NCBI GenBank assembly: GCA_032123495.1 | Contig: JAQBFG010000212.1 | Span: 1-20,886, forward strand | Source: JAAERC01 sp032123495 | GTDB taxonomy: Bacteria; Zixibacteria; MSB-5A5; GN15; PGXB01 | Reading direction: 5' to 3' | Length of the DNA stretch: 20,886 nucleotides | Shown: in pieces, positions 14,804 through 20,886 of the stretch | How the letters are laid out: each line of letters begins with the position of its first letter | Position numbering within the stretch: position 1 is the stretch's first letter | Program-made: the position numbers and the translations under genes | Notes under the pieces: generated by a model | Database searches by the model: none | Told to the model about the DNA's origin: nothing | The model's input: only the letters and a program-made list of their open reading frames with translations

Positions 14804-16102
14804 ATGAAAAATTCACTATTCAAAAAATATGTCTGGTTGGTGGTCTTATTGATCTTTGCCACAGGCTTATCGACAAATATTTTTGGTCAGGATGCCAAGG
14901 AAAAAGATCCTTTGGCTCCGATTGAAAATCTGTCTTTCCAGGCGGCCGAAATCAGATCGGTCATTCGGTTTTTGGCTGATTACGGCAATGTTAATGTTGT
15001 CGTTGCCCCCAAAGTTCAGGGTCAGGTAACAATCAATCTTAAAGGTGTCACCTGGAGACAGGCCCTTTCAATTATTGGCAGTACCTACAATTTGGCTACT
15101 GTTTTTGAAGATGATGGTTATATTCGAGTTCTGCCAGCTGATGATTATCGCAAAGAGCAGACCGAAATAGATCAGCATAACAACCAGCAACTGACTATGG
15201 CCAAACTCGAAGTTAAAATTGTTCATCTGGCCAATACCGCTGCTGCAGAGATTACCGAATCGGTTAAATCTCTTATGACCGACAGAGGTAAAGTTGACGC
15301 CGACGAAAGAACAAATTCCCTGATCTTGCAGGAGGTCCCCGAAAATCTCAACCGCGTTATTGATTTTATTAAGGAATTGGACAGACCGGCACGTCAGATC
15401 AAGATCTCGGCGCAAATGCTTGAAATATACAACACCGATGATATTGAACTGGGTGTTGATTGGTCCGCCTCCGGTGCCTTTAGTCCTGTAAATTCCAGTA
15501 GAACCATTTCGCAGTCATTGACTCAGAAGGGTGATCGTGTAACTGATAAATTTATTTCGTATGATCTTGGCGCCCTTATGAATGGCTGGAGCGTTGACGC
15601 CGTTGTGTCAACAATCGTTGGCCAATCAAAAGGTAAAGTAATCGCCCATCCGGAAATTACGACAATTGAAAATAAAATGGCCACGATTCAGATGGGTCAG
15701 AAAATTCCGATCAAGCAGTTTGACCAATCCGGAAACGTTGTCATTCAGTTTGAAGATGTTGGTACTATCTTGAGAGTCACGCCGCATATTACGGCAACCG
15801 ATCAAATCTTGATGCATCTGATGCCTGAGAGAAGTTCTATTGAGCCTGACCCGTCAGGAATTATTATCAATACCAGTAACGCCGAAACAAACGTCGTTGT
15901 TAATAATGGCCAAACAGCTGTTATTGGTGGTTTGACCTCGCAAATCGAGGTCGAAGCTATTTCCGGTATTCCGATTCTTAAAGATATTCCGCTTATCGGC
16001 GCTTTGTTCAGATATAGCGAAAAGCATTATGAGGATCGTGATCTGGTCATATTTGTAACACCGACCATTGTTGAAAATGATTTGGCTGACGCCGGGTTAT
16101 AA
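14804..16102 (+). CDS. pilQ: Type IV pilus secretin PilQ, short form without AMIN
   Basis: The 432-residue protein forms the outer-membrane pore through which the pilus passes. A signal peptide (about 1-28) is followed by an STN/N0 domain (about 42-112), one secretin N1/NolW domain (about 134-196) and the secretin beta-barrel domain (about 198-425), including QMGQKIPIKQ, VVNNGQTAVIGGL and the conserved IPILKDIPLIGALF. PilQ proteins of Proteobacteria are usually 600-900 residues and begin with AMIN repeats. Here those are absent, and an AMIN domain is found in the preceding protein instead. No separate pilotin gene is visible in the window. It is the last gene of the pil operon and has a terminator 15 bases past its stop. 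Confidence 0.93.
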   Translation: MKNSLFKKYVWLVVLLIFATGLSTNIFGQDAKEKDPLAPIENLSFQAAEIRSVIRFLADYGNVNVVVAPKVQGQVTINLKGVTWRQALSIIGSTYNLATVFEDDGYIRVLPADDYRKEQTEIDQHNNQQLTMAKLEVKIVHLANTAAAEITESVKSLMTDRGKVDADERTNSLILQEVPENLNRVIDFIKELDRPARQIKISAQMLEIYNTDDIELGVDWSASGAFSPVNSSRTISQSLTQKGDRVTDKFISYDLGALMNGWSVDAVVSTIVGQSKGKVIAHPEITTIENKMATIQMGQKIPIKQFDQSGNVVIQFEDVGTILRVTPHITATDQILMHLMPERSSIEPDPSGIIINTSNAETNVVVNNGQTAVIGGLTSQIEVEAISGIPILKDIPLIGALFRYSEKHYEDRDLVIFVTPTIVENDLADAGL

Positions 16103-16116
16103 GATAGTAAAAAATT

Positions 16117-16146
16117 AAAAAACCCGCTTTTTGGGCGGGTTTTTTT
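16117..16146 (+). terminator. Rho-independent terminator of the pilMNOPQ operon
   Basis: AAAAAACCCGC (16117-16127) pairs with GCGGGTTTTTT (16135-16145) across a short T-rich loop, and a run of Ts follows. It separates pilQ from the lipoprotein gene. The start of the longer frame at 16131 falls inside this hairpin and is therefore not the real gene start. Confidence 0.9.
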
Positions 16147-16205
16147 CTGTTGATAGTGCAAATAACAAGCTAAACAAAAAAGAAATTAACAAAACAGGAG
16201 TTTGT

Positions 16206-18341
16206 ATGAGAGTCCCCAAAAACAAATTATTTTCAAACGGCCTGCTGGTTCTCGGCCTTATCGCTTTGAGTTTCGGCTTGCTTTTGTCCGGTTGCAGTTC
16301 ATCATCAAGTGGATCTGATACTGGATCCTTGACAGTTAATATGACAGTCAGCCCATCATCAATTACCGTTGGTTCGACGGCAGTAATTGAGGCGACAGTA
16401 ACCGATGGTACTGATCCGTTGCCGAACAGAGTTGTCACCTTAACAGCGTCTCCGGCCAGTGCTGGCTATTTTACTCCCAGTGTTGACACTACCGGTGCCA
16501 CTGGTGTTGTCTCAGCTATATATACAGCCTTGTCCGATGGAAACGTAACTCTGAGTGCCGCGATTTCGGGTGGATCGACGTCTGATAATTTCAGTTTGTC
16601 GGTTGCTGCGCAATCAAACACATCTACCGGAAATGTTGATCTGGTTGTTGTTCCAACAATCATTTTAGCCGATGGTGCCTCGACTTCGCAGTTAACAGTA
16701 ACCATCAGGGATCAAGCCGGTACTGCGGCTCCCGATTCGACAATGGTGAAACTTACTGCGGGAGAAAAATTTGTTGATCTGGATCAGAACGGTTATTGGA
16801 CCAATGGCATCGATTCGCTTGTTTATGATGGTAATGGGAATGATACCTGGGATGCCATCGGTTATATTCCGGCAACCGCCTATGTAACCGGGGGAGCCGG
16901 TCGAGTTGTTATTAATTACACGGCGGGAACCGAAGCGACAACAGTTTATTTTACAATAACAGTTGATGAGGCCAGCGGTATTACCGGTTATGCTGAGACT
17001 TCGATCCAGCTGTCACCGGATGCCTCGGTGGCATCAATTTCGATGGGTGTTGATGACATCCATTTGGCCGTCAAAAGAACCGGCGGAATGGAGACCTCAA
17101 CTATCCATGCGGTTGGATACGATGCCTATGGCAACTCTGTTCCTGAAGGCATATCAATGTCATTTATTATTACCGACGGTCCCGATAACACTGATGATGG
17201 TGAACGTCTCGGTACTATGACCGGTGCCAATCGTCGTGGACCTTATGTAACTAATACTAATAGTATGGGACAGGCTTCCTGCCCAATATCATCCGGAACC
17301 GTTTCCGGAACTATTCGTGTCCGAGCCTATGTTGACACGGTTTTATCAAATGTCACTCAGATTATGGTTCATGCCGGTCCGCCAGCCCGTATTGTTGTTG
17401 GTGCCGAGGAATGTAATGTGCCTTTCTGGGGAATGGTAAATGAGACCAACGAAATAGTTGCGCTGGTGTCAGATATTTATAACAATCCCTGCCCCGATTC
17501 TACGGTTGTTTACTTCACCTGTGATGAAGGTGTTATCATGGCCCATCAGAATAGAGTAGAGGGCGAAGAAGGTCTTGCCGCAAGCACCTGGATGTCTTAT
17601 GGCAGCGATCAGTCCGTCGATGATGGTATTGTTATGATCACGGTAGAAACCAATGGCGGGACACTGGTTGATAGCGGCTACTTTATCAATAGCTGGTATC
17701 CCGATACTCTCTGGTTTGTCACCTGGCCGCAAACATTGGCCGCCAATACCGAATCTCATGGTTATATGTTCGTTGAGGTTCGTGATCTGAATATGAATTA
17801 TTGCCTCGAACTAAATCGCATTAAATTTGAAAGTGAATATATTACTTATGTCGATCGTGAAGATGGCGATGGCTGTTACAGCTCCGCAATCAGTAATACC
17901 GCTCAGGGTAAAGTTCTGCCACAGGATTTTTCGATGAATGGTGTCTCTGATGATGGTATTGGCGTTGTTGATTATTTAACTGCTCGCTTTGGATTTGGTG
18001 CTTCCGCTTCCGTACCTTGCACACTTTTAACCGGAATGACTTACACCAAATCGTGTGTTATTGATATTCCATCAAGTGTGCCGATTAGCTCCACCACACC
18101 ATTTTCAGTTCTGATTAAAGATCGTTTTGGTAACCCACTTGGTGATCATAGCCTTACCGCGACTTTAACCGGTTCCGGATCTTTGGCTGATGTTAATCAA
18201 TCGACCAATACTTACGGTGAGGCAAGTGGATTTTCTTACACCTCTCCGGGGGCTGATGCTACAGTTATCTTAAATATTACTGATAATGATGCGCGCGGTG
18301 CCACAACCTTTAGTCTCCAAATCAAGGTTGTCGCCGACTAA
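16206..18341 (+). CDS. Cell-surface lipoprotein of Ig-like (Big_1/invasin-type) domains
   Basis: The 711-residue protein starts with a lipoprotein signal: basic n-region, hydrophobic helix and lipobox LLSG|C30, then a Ser/Gly-rich tether. The rest is built from about six Ig-like beta-sandwich domains (roughly 44-134, 144-270, 274-389, 393-495, 498-619 and 619-711). The first and last have clear Big_1 patterns (TVSPSSITVGSTAVIEATVTD; LIKDRFGNPLGDHSLTATLTG). Residues 191-216 hold two Asp/Asn/Gly loops (DLDQNG, DGNGNDTWD) like calcium sites. Eight Cys after C30 may form disulphides. Anchored in the outer membrane, it could be an adhesin or structural protein. The ATG at 16206 is chosen over a TTG at 16131 because of AGGAG five bases upstream, the exact signal peptide, and the terminator overlapping the longer frame. 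A pilus-linked role is only suggested by position after pilQ. Confidence 0.88.
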   Translation: MRVPKNKLFSNGLLVLGLIALSFGLLLSGCSSSSSGSDTGSLTVNMTVSPSSITVGSTAVIEATVTDGTDPLPNRVVTLTASPASAGYFTPSVDTTGATGVVSAIYTALSDGNVTLSAAISGGSTSDNFSLSVAAQSNTSTGNVDLVVVPTIILADGASTSQLTVTIRDQAGTAAPDSTMVKLTAGEKFVDLDQNGYWTNGIDSLVYDGNGNDTWDAIGYIPATAYVTGGAGRVVINYTAGTEATTVYFTITVDEASGITGYAETSIQLSPDASVASISMGVDDIHLAVKRTGGMETSTIHAVGYDAYGNSVPEGISMSFIITDGPDNTDDGERLGTMTGANRRGPYVTNTNSMGQASCPISSGTVSGTIRVRAYVDTVLSNVTQIMVHAGPPARIVVGAEECNVPFWGMVNETNEIVALVSDIYNNPCPDSTVVYFTCDEGVIMAHQNRVEGEEGLAASTWMSYGSDQSVDDGIVMITVETNGGTLVDSGYFINSWYPDTLWFVTWPQTLAANTESHGYMFVEVRDLNMNYCLELNRIKFESEYITYVDREDGDGCYSSAISNTAQGKVLPQDFSMNGVSDDGIGVVDYLTARFGFGASASVPCTLLTGMTYTKSCVIDIPSSVPISSTTPFSVLIKDRFGNPLGDHSLTATLTGSGSLADVNQSTNTYGEASGFSYTSPGADATVILNITDNDARGATTFSLQIKVVAD

Positions 18342-18371
18342 AATATTTTCTTGCTTCTGTTTTGTTTCGAG

Positions 18372-18408
18372 AGGGTCATCTGCAGCCACACAGATGACCC
18401 TTTAATTA
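18372..18408 (+). terminator. Terminator after the Ig-like lipoprotein gene
   Basis: AGGGTCATCTG (18372-18382) pairs perfectly with CAGATGACCCT (18391-18401) around an 8-base loop. The T-tract is short (TTTAATTATTT), but the 11-bp stem is strong. Confidence 0.8.
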
Positions 18409-18456
18409 TTTAAAGAAAAAACTGGATTATTGACGATGACTTTATAACTTTATGGT

Positions 18457-20127
18457 ATGTCGTCGGAAAATAATAATAATCTCAATCCGTTGCTTTTACA
18501 TGAAACGATTTTTCTAACATGCCGAAAAGTATCTGATAAAATCGCTTTGAAAAGCAGTGAAAACCCCGAGAATCTTTATACTTACAAAGATATCGAAACA
18601 ATGACTCCGAAAATATCATTTCTGCTAAAAGATAGTGGAGTAAAATCTCAGGATAAAATTGGTCTGCTGGCGGAAAATTGTCCTGAGTGGGGAATTGCAT
18701 ATCTCTCGATATTATCTTCAGGTGGCATCATGGTTCCGTTTGATCCGGCCCTAAAAACCGCTGAACTGGCAAATTTGCTCAGGCTCTCAGGAGTCAAATT
18801 AGTTTTTGTCTCTGAAAAATTATCGTCTCAATTTTATGAATCTCTTACTACTATAAAAAATGATGTTGAATTGATACAACTCGAAAATATCAGAAACTTA
18901 TCAAATGAAACAGCCGCTTCGTTTTTATGTTCTGATATAAAACCTCATGACCCCGCCGTTTTGATATATACCTCAGGCACAACCGGTGATCCCAAAGCGG
19001 TTGTGTTAACTCATCGCAATCTACTTGCTAATCTGGAAGGGATAGCCGAAGCAATAAGGTTTTATCCTGATGATGTTTTTCTATCGCTACTGCCGCTATT
19101 CCATACCTTAGAGGCGACCTGCGGCTTTTTAACTCCTCTGGTGCAAGGGTTAACTATTATCTATGCCAGATCACTTAAATCGAAAGATATTAATGATGAC
19201 ATAAAAGAACATAATGTGACCTGCATTGTTGGAGTTCCGCTGTTATATGAGAAAATGTATCAGTCGATGAAAAAAAAGATTTCGGAATTGCCATTGCTAA
19301 AGAGGGCAATTATCTCAATTAGTTACGCACTTTGCAAGTCCGCCTGGTTATTCGGCTTGAAAGCCGGGGAAATATTATTCAAAAAACTGCGAGTTAAAGC
19401 TGGGCTGAACACTGTTCGTTTATTTGTTTCCGGCGGCGCACCGCTGCCTGCTATAGTAGCAGAATGGTTTAATATGATCGGATTTGAATTTCTGGAAGGT
19501 TACGGACTAACCGAATGTGCCCCGGTTGTTTCGGTCAACCGCTTTAATAAGATAAAATTTGGTTCCGTTGGTCCGCCATTACCTAATGTCGAATTAAAAA
19601 TTAATGACCCATCATTGGAAGGAATTGGCGAAATTCTGGTTCGAGGCGAAAATAATACTCCCGGTTATCTTGATAATCGCGAGGCAACCAAAGAACTTTT
19701 AATAGATGGCTGGTTATATACCGGCGATCTGGGGAAAATAGAAAAGGGGCATTTATACATAAAAGGGCGAGCCAAAAATCTGATTGTTTCTGGTGGCGGG
19801 AAAAATATTCACCCGGAGGAGCTTGAAGATATTTTAAACCAATCATCATATATTCTTGAAAGTTTGGTCTTGGGCAGGAAAAAACCGGGGAACAATCATG
19901 AGTCTATTTTTGCATTTATCGTTCCAGATTTGAAGCGATTGGAATCCGAGGGGATAGTGCAATCGAACGAAACAGATCCGAACAAAATCAAATCGATTAT
20001 AAAAACCGAAGTAGATAAAGCTAATAGTTTAATGTCCAATTACAAGCGGATAGTTAACTATGAAATACGTTTTGACGAATTTGAAAAGACCTCTACAAAA
20101 AAAATAAAAAGGACGTTATATTTATAA
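18457..20127 (+). CDS. Long-chain acyl-CoA synthetase-like AMP-binding enzyme
   Basis: The 556-residue protein belongs to the adenylate-forming family that activates a carboxylic acid with ATP and transfers it to CoA. The ATP-binding P-loop is YTSGTTGDPKAVVLTHRN (171-188). The adenine-binding region is RLFVSGGAPLP followed by GYGLTECAPVVSVN. The hinge region is WLYTGDLG followed by KNLIVSGGGKNIHPEELE, and the C-terminal end TSTKKIKRTLYL holds the candidate catalytic Lys. The layout and the absence of a carrier domain fit FadD-like long-chain acyl-CoA synthetases, but the acyl chain cannot be deduced. The ATG at 18457 follows an in-frame stop at 18445 and has no clear ribosome site. It is the first of a probable operon with the YjbQ-like gene (5 bases) and mtnA. 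Confidence 0.9.
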   Translation: MSSENNNNLNPLLLHETIFLTCRKVSDKIALKSSENPENLYTYKDIETMTPKISFLLKDSGVKSQDKIGLLAENCPEWGIAYLSILSSGGIMVPFDPALKTAELANLLRLSGVKLVFVSEKLSSQFYESLTTIKNDVELIQLENIRNLSNETAASFLCSDIKPHDPAVLIYTSGTTGDPKAVVLTHRNLLANLEGIAEAIRFYPDDVFLSLLPLFHTLEATCGFLTPLVQGLTIIYARSLKSKDINDDIKEHNVTCIVGVPLLYEKMYQSMKKKISELPLLKRAIISISYALCKSAWLFGLKAGEILFKKLRVKAGLNTVRLFVSGGAPLPAIVAEWFNMIGFEFLEGYGLTECAPVVSVNRFNKIKFGSVGPPLPNVELKINDPSLEGIGEILVRGENNTPGYLDNREATKELLIDGWLYTGDLGKIEKGHLYIKGRAKNLIVSGGGKNIHPEELEDILNQSSYILESLVLGRKKPGNNHESIFAFIVPDLKRLESEGIVQSNETDPNKIKSIIKTEVDKANSLMSNYKRIVNYEIRFDEFEKTSTKKIKRTLYL

Positions 20128-20132
20128 TAGTC

Positions 20133-20549
20133 ATGATTAAAACTGAAGAAATAAGATTCGATTCACAGGGTGACGGCGAGATTCTTGACTTAACCAGCCA
20201 GATCGCCGAAAAAATTGAATCGTCGGGATTAAATTCTGGAACAGTGACCGTTTTTACACCATCGGCAACATCGGCGATTACTACTATTGAGTACGAACCG
20301 GGACTGCTTCAGGATCTACCGGAGTTTTTTCAAAAAATAATTCCCGCTGAAGTATCTTATAAGCATGACTTGACCTGGCATGACGGCAATGGATATGCTC
20401 ACTTGCGGGCGGCTTTAGTCGGTCCCGATATAACAGTTCCATTTGTTGCCGGAAAAATGACACTGGGAACATGGCAGCAGATTGTTTTTCTCGATTTTGA
20501 TAATCGTGCCCGAAATAGAAAAGTAATTGTACAAATAATTGGAGAATAA
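20133..20549 (+). CDS. YjbQ/UPF0047 family protein
   Basis: This 138-residue protein is a full-length member of the UPF0047 (YjbQ) family. It shows the family's hallmark block from about residue 76 to 123, with His residues H78, H83 and H90 (YKHDLTWHDGNGYAH) that line a metal or phosphate site, then KMTLGTWQQIVFLDFD. Some members have weak thiamine-phosphate synthase activity when overproduced, and the natural role is uncertain. It lies five bases after the acyl-CoA synthetase gene and three bases before mtnA, so it is co-transcribed with both. Confidence 0.92.
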   Translation: MIKTEEIRFDSQGDGEILDLTSQIAEKIESSGLNSGTVTVFTPSATSAITTIEYEPGLLQDLPEFFQKIIPAEVSYKHDLTWHDGNGYAHLRAALVGPDITVPFVAGKMTLGTWQQIVFLDFDNRARNRKVIVQIIGE

Positions 20550-20552
20550 AAA

Positions 20553-20886
20553 ATGAATTTTACCGTCATTGAAGCGGTCGGCAAAAAAGTTAAAATTCTT
20601 GACCAGACCAAACTGCCGACAGCGTTAGTTTATAATAACTATGATGATTTCCGCGATATTATTACATCGATTAAAAAACTTGAGATTCGCGGCGCCCCGG
20701 CTCTTGGTATCGCCGGAGCATTTGCTTTGGCGGTCGCTTGTGAGGCCGAAATTGAAGTTGATTATGAACATTTTACAAAGCTGATTCCTGATATCGCCAA
20801 TGAAATAAAAAATGCCCGGCCGACTGCCGTTAATCTCGGGTGGGGAGTTGATCGTGCCTTAAAAGCAGCTTATGAATCTAAAGCTG
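20553..20886 (+). CDS. mtnA: Methylthioribose-1-phosphate isomerase MtnA (5' part)
   Basis: The first 111 codons are present and the gene runs off the window. MtnA converts 5-methylthioribose-1-phosphate to 5-methylthioribulose-1-phosphate in the methionine salvage pathway. The family block IRGAPALGIAGAFALAVA (about residues 45-62) and the following RPTAVNLGWGVDRAL (about 90-104) are diagnostic and separate it from the related eIF2B subunits. GGAG precedes the ATG by eight bases, overlapping the end of the YjbQ gene. The catalytic Cys and Asp lie beyond the edge and cannot be checked. Confidence 0.92.
   Translation, partial: MNFTVIEAVGKKVKILDQTKLPTALVYNNYDDFRDIITSIKKLEIRGAPALGIAGAFALAVACEAEIEVDYEHFTKLIPDIANEIKNARPTAVNLGWGVDRALKAAYESKA

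Noticed and set aside
16131..16205. A 25-codon N-terminal extension of the Ig-like lipoprotein
   Set aside because: It would begin with TTG inside the pilQ terminator, lacks a ribosome site, and would bury an exact lipoprotein signal peptide that has its own AGGAG.

Overview
The window is about 20.9 kb of AT-rich bacterial chromosome from a Gram-negative organism. The evidence for an outer membrane is a secretin (PilQ), a diacyl lipoprotein and a periplasm-spanning PilMNOP assembly. A DUF6249-type membrane protein beside an ECF sigma factor, and an S41 protease with a long charged C-terminal extension, suggest a relative of the Bacteroidetes/FCB superphylum, for example a candidate phylum such as Zixibacteria. 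That placement is inference and is not proven by the sequence. No tRNA, rRNA, CRISPR array, insertion sequence or prophage gene was seen.

Layout. (1) 1-1568: the tail of a plus-strand gene meets, stop codon to stop codon, a minus-strand GT39/ArnT-like membrane glycosyltransferase. (2) 1664-5462: a minus-strand DUF6249-like membrane protein is divergent from an ECF sigma factor. The sigma gene overlaps its zinc-finger anti-sigma factor, and a large GT-C-like membrane protein with C-terminal TPRs follows. The sigma/DUF6249 intergenic region carries two divergent copies of the same promoter pattern, CTGCAAC-N17-GTC. (3) 5526-7355: a minus-strand exported S41 (CtpA-type) protease, then a 446-bp gene-free region. 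(4) 7802-9882: a tight cluster of HAD phosphatase, AlkA-type DNA glycosylase and O6-alkylguanine-DNA alkyltransferase, which looks like a DNA alkylation-repair operon. (5) 10119-10764: a single GspH/FimT-type pilin with a sigma-54-like promoter and a strong terminator. (6) 10960-16146: the type IV pilus alignment and secretin operon pilM-pilN-pilO-pilP-pilQ, ended by a terminator. PilP here is fused to an N-terminal AMIN domain, and PilQ lacks one. (7) 16206-18408: a 711-residue lipoprotein of Ig-like domains with its own ribosome binding site and terminator. (8) 18457-end: an acyl-CoA synthetase, a YjbQ/UPF0047 protein and the start of mtnA (methionine salvage).

How the parts fit together. 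The pilin, PilM-Q and perhaps the Ig-like lipoprotein form a cell-surface module. PilM/N/O/P link the cytoplasm to the PilQ pore, while the motor (PilB/T/C) and the prepilin peptidase must lie elsewhere. The sigma/anti-sigma pair probably senses envelope conditions and appears to control itself and the DUF6249 gene. The most interesting items for follow-up are the mirrored sigma promoters, the transfer of the AMIN domain from PilQ to PilP, and the sigma-54-type promoter of the isolated pilin.
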